Below, one piece after another: positions 33,859 to 46,109 of a stretch of DNA of 64,000 nt. The translations under genes and the position numbers were made by a program. The notes below the pieces were generated by a model. That model saw only the letters and a list, made by a program, of their open reading frames with translations, searched no databases and was not told the origin of the DNA. The first letter of the stretch is position 1. Every line of letters begins with the position of its first letter. This stretch comes from Syncephalastrum monosporum B8922 (taxonomy: Eukaryota > Mucoromycota > Mucoromycetes > Mucorales > Syncephalastraceae): positions 1 to 64,000 of the forward strand of contig JNEN01001014.1 in NCBI GenBank assembly GCA_000697355.1. Reading direction: 5' to 3'.

Positions 33859-34043
33859 GTTGAATAAATACGCGTTATAAGAATAAGTTTTGGGAGTGGG
33901 AGTTGGCCCTGCTTTCCCGAACGAATTCAGGTCAGCCCAATATCGGCACATATTTCTACCGAACAGAATAGCGTGCAGAATAAAATGAATGCCTTGTTTA
34001 TCGTTTGGGGAATGAAAAAACCCTTAATCATGAGATACTGTAA

Positions 34044-34925
34044 CTAATGAATGTTTGTGAACTGCACATTCTGATATGAAAGGGAGTTAGTACATGGGAC
34101 AGGTAACGTATGTGTATCCGTACCTCGATAGGGCACGGAAAGCTTGCCGACTTGCGCAGTGTGATGGAAATGGGGAACCCAATGACACTCAGGGTAGGTG
34201 TGATATCGTAATCAATCGTCAGGTCCTGCTTCTGTGAGGCGTCTCCGTTCAATCCGCACTTCGTCATGATATCGAGGATCATTTTCTGATTTGAATCGTG
34301 CGACGGATCATAGTTGACTGTAAAAGGAAAGGTGAAATTTGTAGTGGCAGCCGACTGAATATGCAAGTCGTCCAACTCGCCACCCCCGACTGGTTGCTCA
34401 GGCGCAGTAGGATAATATGCCTACCACTTATATTAGTGCACTGTCTGGATACGACAAGTAAACTCACTGTCGCCTTGATGTTTTCAAAGGAGGCGCCCGC
34501 CACGTTCGGGTTGATCACCGACATATTCAAACCCAAATGGATCTGGAATGCCAGACTGTTCGTGCTTGCCTGCTGGAACCGTGGTAACCCGCGCGGATCG
34601 TTTACCACACCATTAAACAGGACCTCTGGCATCTTGAAGTGGGATGCCATCACGATCGCCGTCACCGCTAGCCCAACAATGATGGCAAAGAGCACGCAAC
34701 ACACACTACGGAGCCATAGGGGCAGGCATGGGCAGCAATAGCAACACAAATAATGCCAACAGCCATATTTTTGTGCTGACTGCTGCTGGAGCCACACTGT
34801 TTCAATAAAGAGTCAATAAATGGCGTTGTCTGCAAGCAGGACTGGGGACCTTCTGTTGCCTCGTCGTCTGCGCTACGACTGGAATACATCAAGTGCTTGC
34901 CATTGTTGTCATATTTTTCCCCCAT
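34044..34925 (-). CDS. LEA2-like single-pass membrane protein
   Basis: Exons 34850-34925, 34468-34796, 34124-34420 and 34044-34070 give 242 residues. A polar cytoplasmic N-terminus leads to a Cys-rich patch (WHYLCCYCCPCLPLW), one membrane segment (VCCVLFAIIVGLAVTAIVM) and a C-terminal beta-rich domain of the LEA14/LEA2 type (KMPEVLFNGV, later NMSVINPNVAG and FTVNYDPS). This is the same plan as fungal and plant LEA2 membrane proteins; a precise role is unknown. The first intron has a weak GTCCCC donor, chosen because it is the only one found that ke­eps phase, so the first 25 residues are less certain. The other introns are standard. Confidence 0.75.
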
Positions 34926-35914
34926 TGTTGTATGGAAAGAAGAAAAGAGAGGGACCAAAAGAAATCAGAAATGAAGGGGGCCGCTTTTCAAATTTCAGGA
35001 GGAGCTTCCCACCGCCTCCACACGTTTGTGTCCAATTTTCTTTCATTAGGGATACTGATCTACACGAAGAGGCACGTACATGGTTATCCTGTGACACATG
35101 AGAGGTTGGACTTTATCACACGGATTGATAGTACGTGGATAAATAAGGATGTGAAGCCATGTATATAATGAGCTATACATATGTATGTATACTACACTCA
35201 AAATTTCTGCATTATGTTACATGATAAAAAACTTGAGACACCCCTTAAGCCAGCCAACCTTTTCGTTTTCTGTATCATTACATTCCTTCAATACGGCACT
35301 CTTTGTATTCTGCTGATCTCTCTACGTAGGATTTCGCTAAAAACAAATAGCCCCGTAGGCTAAGACCACGTCCTCACCTCAAAGAAGTGCAAGCTGATTC
35401 AAGTGAAACGGGGATTTTAAAGCCCTGATTTTCATGACAATTGCGCACTTCTCAAGAAGAAACGCACTGCATTTGTTTCATATTTCAATTTAACGACGTC
35501 TACCGAGGTATTTAAATAGTATCATATCCTGATATAGGGATCCTTCAGAGTATATGCCAAATCTTTATTCGTTATGCAGGGTTTCCCATGAAGTCCTGTA
35601 AATGAATACTCATGTATCTGTTTCTCGTGCTTGTTTTATATATTTTGTTCGTTCCTCAAAGTGCATATACAGTATATGCTTCAGCCTCCAGGTAATACTT
35701 GAGAATATGTCATACATGATGGATAAAGGGCGTGCAGGGTTGTGCAGCTAGATAATGGTGCACCTTCCATATATAGCCCAGGGCGTATCCATGTCATGGG
35801 ATTTGAGCAAAATGAAACCTTTGTTATGGATGTTAAATTCGATAATCTGTGATTATAAAGAAAGGGAAAGAAATGAAAAGGGAACCTAGCCATGTAGGCT
35901 GTATACTACTCTGC
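34926..35914. other. Gene-free stretch, about 1 kb
   Basis: AT-rich DNA between the LEA2-like gene and the 3' end of the His-rich secreted protein gene. I see no coding or RNA signal. Confidence 0.45.
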
Positions 35915-36748
35915 TCAGTAGTCGTGGTCCTTGTCATGGTCCTTCTTGTGATGATAGTCCTTGGTGTGGTTGTCCCAATCCTTGGTGTGGTGGTCTTTAT
36001 CGTCATCATAACCGCGCTTGTCGTTGTGCCTATTATGGTGCTTGCTGTAGTTTTCGTCATGGTGACGGTTCCATTCCTTGCCACGGTGGTCCTTGTTTTC
36101 CCACTTGCCATGATAACTACGCTTTTCGACCTCCACAACACCATGCCTGTCTTTGCTATGATAGTCCATGCCATGATAGTTCTTCTCGTGATCCCACTGC
36201 TTCTCATGATAATCATTGTTGTCCTTGTCATGGCTCCAACCCTTGCCGTGTTGGTCTTTGCTATCCCATTTATCGTCATAATCGCGCTTGTCATGGTGTT
36301 TGCCATATTTCTTGTTCTGCTTCCAATCCTTGTCGTGATGGCTGTTCCAATCCTCTTTGCCATGGTGGTCCTTGTTACCCCAATTCTCATCGTAGCCGCG
36401 CCTGTTGAGACTCACGTCATGGCGTCTTTCGTTGCTGTCATGATCCCAGTCCTTGCCCTGGTGGTTCTTGTCATGATCCCAGTCTTTGCCATGGTGGTCC
36501 TTGTCATGATCCCACCGTTCATCATTGCTCCCGCGCTTTCCGTGGTGGTCCTTGTGGCCATTCTTCTTGTCGTGGTTCCACTTGTTCTTATGGTCTTCGT
36601 ACCAGTCATTGCCAAGGTGCTTGTCACCATAAGACGTGTGAAGATCAACAGGAGCAAGACTACCGACAGGTTCAACGGGAGCAGCCGAGATGGTAAAACT
36701 GCCAAGCGTCAAAGCGACTGCAAAAGCAACGGGGAAGAAGAGTTTCAT
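35915..36748 (-). CDS. Secreted His/Asp/Lys-rich repeat protein, Kex2-type sites
   Basis: Single-exon gene for 277 residues. Residues 1-23 are a clear signal peptide (hydrophobic from LFFPVAFAVALTLG, ending SAA). The rest is extremely rich in His, Asp, Lys and Trp and has no Cys. Dibasic pairs at 71-72, 108-109, 116-117, 154-155, 209-210 and 244-245 divide it into units that restart alike: KRGSNDERW, RRGYDENW, KRDYDDKW, KRSYHGKW, KRGYDDD. Within units DHHGKDW and DHDK recur. This is the plan of fungal Kex2-processed repeat precursors, and the His/Asp content suggests metal binding; both points are inference. No known domain is seen. A TATA box lies about 85-97 bp upstream. Confidence 0.85.
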   Translation of the reverse strand: MKLFFPVAFAVALTLGSFTISAAPVEPVGSLAPVDLHTSYGDKHLGNDWYEDHKNKWNHDKKNGHKDHHGKRGSNDERWDHDKDHHGKDWDHDKNHQGKDWDHDSNERRHDVSLNRRGYDENWGNKDHHGKEDWNSHHDKDWKQNKKYGKHHDKRDYDDKWDSKDQHGKGWSHDKDNNDYHEKQWDHEKNYHGMDYHSKDRHGVVEVEKRSYHGKWENKDHRGKEWNRHHDENYSKHHNRHNDKRGYDDDKDHHTKDWDNHTKDYHHKKDHDKDHDY

Positions 36749-36850
36749 GTTAATGAAGAAAAGGGAAGAGGAGCTTGTTGTTTCTTATATGATATGATAA
36801 GATAAATTGCCTCCGGTTGATGATAACTATCTGTATTTATATAATCAGTC
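36749..36850 (-). promoter_or_regulatory. TATA box and GATA motifs of the His-rich protein gene
   Basis: Read on the minus strand, GATTATATAAATA lies at about 36833-36845, some 85-97 bp upstream of the ATG at 36748, a normal fungal distance. Between them, TGATAAGATAA (36795-36805, plus strand) gives two abutting GATA motifs, possible sites for a GATA-type regulator such as those controlling nitrogen or iron genes. Confidence 0.5.
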
Positions 36851-39800
36851 TTCATAGGTATCCGGCTGAATGCTTGAGGCGCAAGACCTGAGGGCTCAGC
36901 AACGGTAAATTTTCATGGGTGTGTTCGGGCTCGCGTGCTTCATATTCCAAGACGATGATGGAGACAGTCGAGCCCTACATTTGAGGGAGCTGAGAGGCGC
37001 TGATATCTTTGGATACAAACTGAGCCTCATGTTGATCGAAATGTATTGACCAAATACATGCAACGCCACTTAGCCACGTCACACCACGTTCGATTGTTGA
37101 CAGTGGATACTCGACTTGCATACACACGTCTCAGCGGCAGTAAATAGATTCTAGGCTCTCCCACTTCTCATGCTGCCATGCCCGACCATTGGCGCATGTT
37201 GTATCACCTTCGCTTAGCATTGATTTTCATTTCATTCCCTGATGATTGATTGTGCTACCCTATGCAAAGTCACATTCATGCTGACACATGAAACACTATT
37301 CTGAAGCCCTTTTGGTTTTCTCCCAAAAATATAAACAGCAGCTGCATTACTATATGAGATAAAAATTGGTGTACTGATGAGTCTGTCACCTCATCAACAT
37401 GGCCGTGCTATTCTTTGGTGTCGAGAATCTTTTACACAGTTGTAACACCGGTCGCTCGTTTGCCATCAAGCGAGGGAGGTTCTTTCTTTCCCTGGAGATG
37501 GACCACGGCACAGGAGCTACCTTTAACCGGTGTGTGTTTACCTGTCTATATCAAAAGCCAATTGTAACAGGCTAAAATCAATTTGCCATGTACACAGAGG
37601 GTATTTCTATGCCAGCTTTCCTATTAATTCATCCAGGATGTATGTGTTTTTGATGATCTTTGTTTCCCATTGAGGGCTTTTATTTGTCAATGTTTATTTA
37701 AAATAGGCTCACTCTCAGCCTCTAGTTGCATCATGTTGACACTTCCATATTAGATATGTAACATTATTGTAGTCTTTCAGCCAAAATACTTCAGGTACCT
37801 CAAAATGGGCCTTTTCCGAAAAAAGAATTTATGTGAGCCTTACTTAGTGCTTTACCCTTCTGATGTGTGTTCTTTGCCGCTAAAAAGTCTTTAGCTGTTT
37901 CAAGTATCGGATGTCCATCTGTTAGTCTAGTCCGTACGTCAGCAACATGAATCATTGTAGCTAACGATCAAACGTGTACGAAAATTTTAGCTGCCTGGAA
38001 CATAAATAGTCACAACGTCAGCGAAAGATACCAAGTTCGGATCATCAACTGCAGATTATTTGCTCTAGAGAGACTGCTTTGTACATCGCTCTGCTTTTTT
38101 AGTAACTGTCAACATCGGCCGAAATAGAACGTGGATTCCCTGCGCACTCGGAAAACAAGAGAACAGTTTAATGACGGTCATCCGCGCTCTCAGCAAAAAA
38201 CTTCGAGTTTTCATCATGTATGTATCTATGTATGTATTCTTCCGTCCAGAGCAAAACAGGAATCCTTACAGTCCCGCTCTTCTCGGTTACTGCACAGCTT
38301 GAATGTGGGGAGTCGATGTTTTTTTCAGAAGCAGATCTGTTTGAAACGCGAGAAAGAATACAAAATACAACGGGGCGCATTTACTTTTGCACGACCCATT
38401 TAGGCGAAGGCTCCTTCAATCGCGATTAAAGAAGTGAGACTGCGCCTTGCGGGCTGAGGATGAGGCCTAGTTGTATTTGCTTAATATACAAATGCATATC
38501 CTATGATCAAGCCTCTTTTGATACAAATAGTGAACGAATATGAAGCAAACGGCAGGGAGCCTCGCTAACGCAACCTCTCATTTCTCTTCAGCCATGTAAC
38601 AATTTCAAAATATAGGTGTCAAAATATAGCCAGCTTATGAATAGATTCGCTGCTAGATACCCATATTGCATAAGGAGTGATATACATATCAGATGAACAC
38701 CTTTAATGTAGATATTCCCATTATGGATACAGACTCACACATATACATATACCGTAATCCACTTCAATGATGCATGATGTATACCATTTTCTCATTGCTG
38801 TTTATATCATCGCTCACATCACCTACGCCGCTATTATATTACTCCGTACTTTCTTAATGATTACAGGTGTATTGCTCTTTTGCTACGAAAAAAACAGTAA
38901 TTATATCGTGAAAAGAGTGGCTCGCCCTCCTTATATTGAGCCCGTAAGATCTTTACTATGCGTTATGAAACGACATATGTCTCCTACAGTAGATCTCACG
39001 ACAGAAAGGAGGAAGCACTCATGGAGAACCTGATACGAGGACGCAAAGCATAAAGCGAGCGTGGGTCGTCGGTTTCTGAGACAATAAAGTAGTCAGAGCA
39101 TTTCCAATGAGGCGTCCCAAGATTATTTGGCAAAAAATGGCGTCTGTTAACTAAAAAGCATGTTGCCCTAGTCGTTGCTTAGCATAGTTGAAAGTATATT
39201 GGTCTTATACAATCAGAGGGATCGTTACCGTCATCACTGGCTCGAACATTCAGTGTGAGTGTGTGAGTGGGGAGAGTCAGAGATATTTTATGGGGCTGGT
39301 GTTGCCCGAAAAGGCATGCTGCGCATAGACAAAAGAAAGTAAGCGATCGACGCAGCGGGATCGCATCGCTGTGTAACCTGTTGACATTGAAGCAGACAGT
39401 CACTTTACCATCAACATTATAATACAACTTTTATGAGCTTTGCTCGGACGCAGAATTTACAAAGAACAATAGTAACAAAAATCAGGATGCACGCTAATAA
39501 TAAGAGGCTGAAAATGCGGTATGTCGGTACGACTGGTTCACAGACAGGTAATACGCTTGTCGCGGCAGTCATGTGAGAAAGCCTCTTGCTTGGATTCTTT
39601 AATGTAAATCTCCTAGTCAAAAGAGGCTGCATACAACTTGCATCTGTTCTGTTAATTTATGGGGAAAGACAGGCTATTTTCTTTTCTCTGTTGCTATCCT
39701 TTCCTTTTCTTGTATACCTTACGGTAGTATATAAGTCATACTTGGACGTACAGCTACTCATTTATTAGGAAAAATAGCAAATTAAAGAGAGCACGTCTCG

Positions 39801-40143
39801 CATTCGGTTTTCCCTTGAGCATTTTCAGATGAGAAAGGTACAGCAGACCCCTCGACAGGTAAGCATCTTCAGGCTAGGGTACAAAAATCACGCGTATTGA
39901 GAAAATCAGGTAAAATGGGTGGTGGTGGGAATACATATGTATCATGCCTGCTGTGGAGCATGATAATGCGTTTTTTATAGGTTGTGTTAGAAAGAAAGAA
40001 AAAGATAGGGTACATAGCATCACGGATATGCATATTGAGCCGGCGGGTCTCTTTATATCTTCTACGTGAGGCGTCCTCTTTTACTACACATAAAGAATAT
40101 CAATATACACATGCCTTTCCAACGCAACAACCACCTACTTGAC
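36851..40143. other. 3.3-kb gene-free stretch
   Basis: The longest empty region of the window. Frames are short and AT-rich. Two have hydrophobic segments: plus 38767-39033 and minus 39417-39632 (SLLLLACILIFVTIVL). Neither has family similarity or a supporting promoter, so I do not call them. No RNA gene or repeat array was recognised. Confidence 0.45.
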
Positions 40144-40836
40144 TTATTTTGAGGCCTTGGCATCCTCCTCCTCCTCTTCCTCCTCATCGCTCGAGGACTC
40201 CATAGCCGCCTACAGATGGATCAGTCACTGATTCGACGTCTCGTTACAAGTACTTACATCGTCGGCGAAGTTGGGCATATTGCCCATGTTGGGCATGTTA
40301 CCACCGGCCTGGGACATGAGCTGAGAAAAGTCCATGCCGCCCATCGGGTCTTCCGGGCCCTCTTCCTCGTCCTCCTCATCCTCATCCTTCCACTTTGCAA
40401 AGTCAACCTTCAAAAAGTTGAGCTTGCCACCCTTCTGGAGCTTGGGCCAGTACTCTTCCTCCTTCTTGTAGAGCACCAGAGAGAGCTTCCGGGGAGTCAG
40501 GTTCTTTTTGGATTTCTGATAACGACGAAATGTGTCAGTGCCGTGTTGGCGCTACGCGGTGTATCTGGTCCTTCACTGCCGTGGCTTACCTCAACGTCGA
40601 CTTCCTTATAGAACTCAATCTCAAACTCGTAGTCGTTCTGCTCCTTCTCGCCCTTGGCCTTGAAATGGATGCGATCGGGCTTCACGTCGATGACGGGGTT
40701 CTTTATACAGCCACAGCCCATGAGAAGAGAAGAACGCGTCAAAAAGATGATAACTTACGGTGATGTCCATGATCTCGACGGTGAGGAAAAGGAGGTCTTT
40801 GCGCTGGGCCCAGCTGACAGTAGGATGAAGGCTCAT
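40144..40836 (-). CDS. SBA1: Hsp90 co-chaperone p23 (CS domain)
   Basis: Stabilises the ATP-bound closed form of Hsp90. Exons 40759-40836, 40590-40700, 40258-40515 and 40144-40209 give 170 residues. The CS domain fills the first 115 residues: HPTVSWAQRKDLLFLTV, the conserved KPDRIHFKAKG and LVLYKKEEEYWPKL. The second half is a disordered acidic tail with a short Gly/Met-rich repeat (GGNMPNMGNMPNF) and a final Ser plus Glu-run, as in yeast Sba1 and fission yeast Wos2. The ATG at 40836 precedes the family N-terminus directly. All introns are GT-AG (58, 74 and 48 nt). Confidence 0.93.
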
Positions 40837-42078
40837 TATTGCTTTATGTGGGGTTGTGCAAACGTTAGAAACAAGAAGGAAAGTTGTGAGAAAAAAAGTG
40901 GTCTCGTAATTTCTCTCTGACGTATACCAATGCTGGTGAGTCTCAAACCCGCCGACGTGTTTTCGCGAACCTTCGGCAGGAACTGAAACGTGACTGTTTT
41001 TGAATTGCACACCTCTCGATGTCCATCCGCGAACCTCTTTGTCTTTTTGTTCTCTGCCCGGATCTCGCACCATCAAGCGCGTTTCTCAAAAGAAGGTATA
41101 TCATTTGTGAGGGCGGAAGAGGAGTCTTTGAGTACGGATGATTTGCACATGGGATGACAGTTTTGGTAACCGGATTGCAACCCCTCTTTCCGTTCCGGAG
41201 AGTGTGAGTTAAGATAACAAGGCAGTTGCAACTGACGATATCCAGGCGATATAGCTGATTAAAGTGCAACCTATGGGAGGATGGACCGGATATGAGAGCG
41301 GATGCATGGACTCGGGCTGGGGAAACCTTTTTATTATTTTGACATACTCACCAAAGATGTTATCATTAGGAGCGCCACGTGTATGAGAAAAAGCTGATTA
41401 TGCTATGTATGTATTGGTAATGAATTGATAAAAATGCTATAATAATCCATGAAGAGTAATGAGCACTCCCCTTGTCATTGGGGAGACCTATCTCGATTGG
41501 ATACCGAGTCAGTGCGGTCGGTGCATGATGTTCTGAAAGGAGACAAAACTGCTGTGATATCCATACTGGGATGCAAAAATCCATGCGTCGAGCATATAAA
41601 TGCCACCCGGGCGATCTTTTTGATCCAGCTTTCCCTTTATTCCCGGTGGAAAATTGCGTGTCTCTTCTTTTGCCACGAACCCCATTCACTCATTCATTCA
41701 TGCATTCATTCACTCATTCCTGTGATATCTGCCAGCTAATTTTAGCGACATCACAAAGAAAATGTCGGGTCTGTCCCTGTCCTTCCGCACCCGTGATGGC
41801 CCAGTGATACGGCGCGGCCGCGACATAATGAAAGTACATTCTATCGCTCTTGTTATTTCTTTTCAGTGAAATATTTGTATCTACATGTACCCCCGCAGCG
41901 AGTGAAGGGGGAGTGGGTGCAAATTGAAGCGGAAAGAAACAACAATGAAGAGATTCAATAGGATTTCGTTATATAAGCAGGCGCGCTACTGCTGAATTCG
42001 ATCTCTCCAGTTTTTACCTCTTTCTCCCACCCTTCTCCTTTTTTACAGCTGTAGAGCCTTTTTTTTTTTTTCATTCGG
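40837..42078. other. Intergenic with a CATT microsatellite
   Basis: Divergent region between p23 and the Myb-like gene. A degenerate (CATT)n run occupies about 41683-41730. TTATATAAG at 41969-41977 is a likely TATA box for the Myb-like gene, followed by a pyrimidine-rich leader and a T run that ends just before its ATG. No other gene is seen. Confidence 0.5.
41969..41977 (+). promoter_or_regulatory. TATA box upstream of the Myb-like gene
   Basis: TTATATAAG lies about 102 bp before the ATG at 42079 and is followed by CT-rich DNA, the usual arrangement of a fungal core promoter. Confidence 0.45.
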
Positions 42079-42675
42079 ATGCAGCACTCACCCGACCATG
42101 ACTGCGTCCATCCGCTCGATATGGAACATGTCGATAGTGACCCGCGGCAAAAGGCTGCAGCACAGGCCCTCTTGCAGCTCCACGGCTATCACGGGTCCAC
42201 CTCGTGCAGCTCACTCTCCTCCGTCGACTCTTCTTCGTTCATGGAAACGGAAAGTTCGACAACAAGTGACACGGCATACCATCAACAGTTGCCGTCGCTT
42301 ACCGACATCATACCCGACACCATGCACGCCCGATCCTGTTCCTCCTCAGCGCATCCACCACATCAGCCTGCTCTCTTTTCGCCTCTCTTCGATCCAAGAC
42401 CAGTCTCAAGCGAGCGGCGAACACGAACCTCATTCTTCAAGAAGAGCAACAAACGGTCCATCAAGCCGCGCTGGCTCGGGTCGGAACGCCTGGACCTCTT
42501 TCACGCCATTGTCAAGGAAAAGCAGCTCGACGATATGACTACCTTCCCATGGGACAAAATTGCTGCAGTGGTGGGCCGAGACAAAAAGGCGTGCAAAGAT
42601 CAATGGCGCAGGGAAGTCTTGCCTTCTCTGTTGCACTGCACAAAACTTGAACCCGGTGATGATTCACATGGATAA
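42079..42675 (+). CDS. Myb/SANT-like DNA-binding protein
   Basis: Single-exon gene for 198 residues. The first 120 residues are low-complexity and Ser/His/Pro-rich. The C-terminal part reads as one Myb/SANT helix bundle: KPRWLGSERLDLFHAIV, then DDMTTFPWDKIAAVVGRDKK, then ACKDQWRREVLPSLL, with the regularly spaced aromatic residues (W, F, W, W) expected of the fold. It is probably a sequence-specific transcription factor or chromatin protein; the target is unknown. A basic stretch just before the domain (FFKKSNKRSIKPR) could be a nuclear localisation signal. A TATA box is present upstream. Confidence 0.75.
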   Translation: MQHSPDHDCVHPLDMEHVDSDPRQKAAAQALLQLHGYHGSTSCSSLSSVDSSSFMETESSTTSDTAYHQQLPSLTDIIPDTMHARSCSSSAHPPHQPALFSPLFDPRPVSSERRTRTSFFKKSNKRSIKPRWLGSERLDLFHAIVKEKQLDDMTTFPWDKIAAVVGRDKKACKDQWRREVLPSLLHCTKLEPGDDSHG

Positions 42676-42918
42676 TAAAATCAATCACTTCACTATCGCG
42701 TTCTTTTGCGTTTCCCTTCCTCTTTCATACTCTTTTTTTCATTCTCTTCTTTCTTTCTGTGTGTCCGTTTATGTCCAGTTATGTCTATGCCTGTGTCTGT
42801 TCATCTCTATCTCTCACTCACTCTCTCTCTCTCTCTGCGTGTGTGTGTCTGTTTATGTGTGTGTTTATGTGGACAATAATGCAAGATATATACCTAGAAG
42901 ATGCGGTTTTTTTTTGTT

Positions 42919-44690
42919 TTACAAAAATTGACGTCGATGCAAGAAGCTCATCAAGTCGTACTTGGTGGCCACACCCAGACACCATTTTCGGCCTGCATCG
43001 GTCACCACTGCGAATGAGTTCTTTTCAAAGAATTTAGCCAAATCGGCCAGACTGGTGTCAGGTGTGATCACTTGGTATGTCGATGTGCCGGCTGATTTCT
43101 TGAAGCCGTACATGGCCTCCCGCACAGGATCATTGAGCTGGATCGCGCCGCTCTCGAGTCGTGCCTGCAGAGAGGCGAGCGACACATATCCAACCAGCTT
43201 GCGGTTGTCAGTGCGGATCACGGGCAGTTGGGAGTACTCGCGTTCCAGCATGAGGTCCAGCGCATGGGAGACAGGCGCGGTGGGAGGGATCGTGACAGCC
43301 GCAGGCAGCTGCAGATCCTCCACGCTTGCCTGTAAGAAACAAGATGATGAGTCCATTATCCATTATAGAAATTAAGTGTGAGTAACAACTCACCGCACGG
43401 TAGCGATCGCTCGAGAGGTACTCGAGTTCTTGCGTCATAATATCATCGGCAAGGTCGTTTTCAAAGAGCCATTCGTCGCTCATGAGCGTCGACGTGTAGT
43501 TGCTGGCACGGTCGTTCAGAACCAAGACAGATCTGGGCTCGTGAGTGGAATGCTGCTGAATGTGAGCGGCATGACGGAGGGCAGCGGCCATGACAGCACC
43601 CGATGAGGGACCTACATGGCGTATTATTTTGCCTGCCAAAAGACAATTGCCGCCTACTTACCACAAAGCAGACCGTCGCGGCGGATCATCCGTCGGGCAG
43701 TGGAGTAGGCTTCCTTGTCTGACACACCGATCCACTCGTCCACAAGACTCTTATCAAGCGACTTGGGCACAAAAGTACTGCCAATATCCTCGAGCTTCCA
43801 GTCCTACTTTTACGTTTAGCAACCTGTTGCGCAGCCCAACCGATTGGTAAACTTGCCACGCGGCCCACGTGCTGCTGTTTGCCATCTCCAAAGACAGAAT
43901 CGGTGGGCTCAACACCGACGACTTTGAGATGAGGTATCTTTTGCTTCAGGTAGGAAGCCAGGCCGGTAATACAGACGCCCGTTTCCACACCCACAAAAAG
44001 GTAGTCGAGACGAGCTTCGGTCTGCTGGAGGATTTCCTCGGCAAGCGCTTGATAGTAGCGCGTGCCATTCAATGCAGTCTATGGAGGCATCTGCATAAAT
44101 ACACGGTGAGTGTAGTTTTGGATTCAGTTACCTCGTCAATAACAACAGCATCCGGCATGTGCTCTGCAAGACGAGAGGCGACGGAGAACGCGCTTTCGGT
44201 CGCGTCTGGGTGAGCTTCATTGGGAGCACGGATGATCTCTGCGCCCAAGGCTTTCAGAAGTTGGATACGATCGGCGGAAGTACGTTCGGGCACGACGGTG
44301 ATGACTCGGTAGCGCGCGGTTGCCTGGGTGGCCAGCGCAATGCCCAAGTTGCCCGATGTCGGCAGGACCAGCGTCTTTTTATTACCATCCGGATACCGCT
44401 GCTCGTGCTCTAAGCAGAAGAGTGAGTAAGCGATCGTGGTCTTGGGCTCCGTCTTACCTGACAAGAGTTGTTGGGCGATTCTGTCCTTGAGGCTTCCAGT
44501 TGGGTTCATGTACTCGAGCTTAGCAAGCAGTTGCACTGCCGACAGCAACCACAAGGTGAATGGGAGAGAAGACACCAAGGAGCGCACTTTATTTACCTTT
44601 GTTCTGGTAGCCAGCCTTAACCATTTGGGTCAGACCGACATTGCTCGAAAACGTTTCCGAAATGGCCGGAGGTTGACGTGGAAGTGACAT
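42919..44690 (-). CDS. Cystathionine beta-synthase homologue, divergent PLP loop
   Basis: PLP-dependent beta-family enzyme with a C-terminal pair of CBS domains, the architecture of cystathionine beta-synthase (homocysteine plus serine to cystathionine). Exons 44597-44690, 44458-44535, 44132-44409, 43857-44078, 43662-43803, 43394-43611 and 42919-43329 give 480 residues. The PLP lysine is in NPTGSLKDRI and the Asn loop is TSGNLG (normally TSGNTG). The phosphate loop, normally GTGGT-centred, reads VETGVCITG, and the region after the middle Asp differs too. The final Ser motif GPSSGA is kept. The intron between 43804 and 43856 needs a GC donor (GCAAGT). It may have altered or lost activity. It is head-to-head with METTL5, 133 bp apart. 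Confidence 0.88.
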
Positions 44691-44823
44691 TCTTGCGCAA
44701 GGTAAAAAAAAAAAAAAAAGGAGAAAGGAAAAAGAGCAGAAGTTGGAGGAAAAGGTCAAAGCGTGTATGTGCACGTATGTAGCGGGGGATCAAAGCAGAC
44801 ATTTTTTCTCTTTTGGTGTTGTC
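44691..44823. promoter_or_regulatory. Shared divergent promoter, 133 bp, with poly(A) tract
   Basis: Lies between the start codons of the cystathionine beta-synthase homologue (44690, minus) and METTL5 (44824, plus). An uninterrupted run of about 15 A at 44704-44718, typical of nucleosome-free promoters, is the only clear element. Confidence 0.5.
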
Positions 44824-45696
<873 letters not shown>

Positions 45697-45878
45697 CACA
45701 CACGGCCTTTGTAAATAAACTATTGATGAGTGTGTTGTACAGCAGTCAGGAAACCACTTGCCTGCTTTGATTTCTTTGTTGTCTGTTTGTCGCTGAAACA
45801 GCCAAGGCGTCCCTAAAACCGAACACGCAAACGAAATTTGCAGTCTATTTCCTTTTTCTTCGTTCCATAAACTTGGCC

Positions 45879-46109
45879 ATGGCACCCACACCTCTTGAAT
45901 CCAACAAGACGACTTTGCCTTCTCCGGAGGAGCTAGGCGATGCAGATTGTGATTGGCAAAAGTGGCTTAAGGAAGCCGAGAATGCCGAGTCGCTCATGGA
46001 CGAAATGGAAGCCAAGACCGATTCCTTGCAAGCCAAGGTCGATGCCCTTCTCGCAGAAGTCAATCAACACAACCTGCCCCAGCTCACGGACGCCGACAAG
46101 AAGCAATAG
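45879..46109 (+). CDS. Small coiled-coil protein, unknown function
   Basis: Single-exon frame of 76 residues. The first 20 are Pro/Thr-rich; then an acidic stretch with DWQKWLKEAENAESLMDEM and a heptad pattern in SLQAKVDALLAEVNQH suggest one amphipathic coiled coil. Size and pattern recall small accessory subunits such as GON7 of the KEOPS complex or bublin-like proteins, but no diagnostic motif is present. It starts 182 bp after the METTL5 stop on the same strand. Coding composition matches nearby real genes, and the ATG has a good context (ACTTGGCCATGG). Confidence 0.6.
   Translation: MAPTPLESNKTTLPSPEELGDADCDWQKWLKEAENAESLMDEMEAKTDSLQAKVDALLAEVNQHNLPQLTDADKKQ

Noticed and set aside
35849..36805. 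318-codon plus-strand frame, extremely hydrophobic (Val/Ile/Leu/Met)
   Set aside because: It is the exact antisense of the His/Asp/Lys-rich gene; GAC, CAC and AAG read backward as GTC, GTG and CTT. The minus strand has a signal peptide, a TATA box and ordered repeats, so the plus frame is a shadow.
37374..37396. CTGATGAG followed by a short inverted repeat, resembling a hammerhead ribozyme core
   Set aside because: The GAAA box and the other two stems are absent, so the match is fortuitous.
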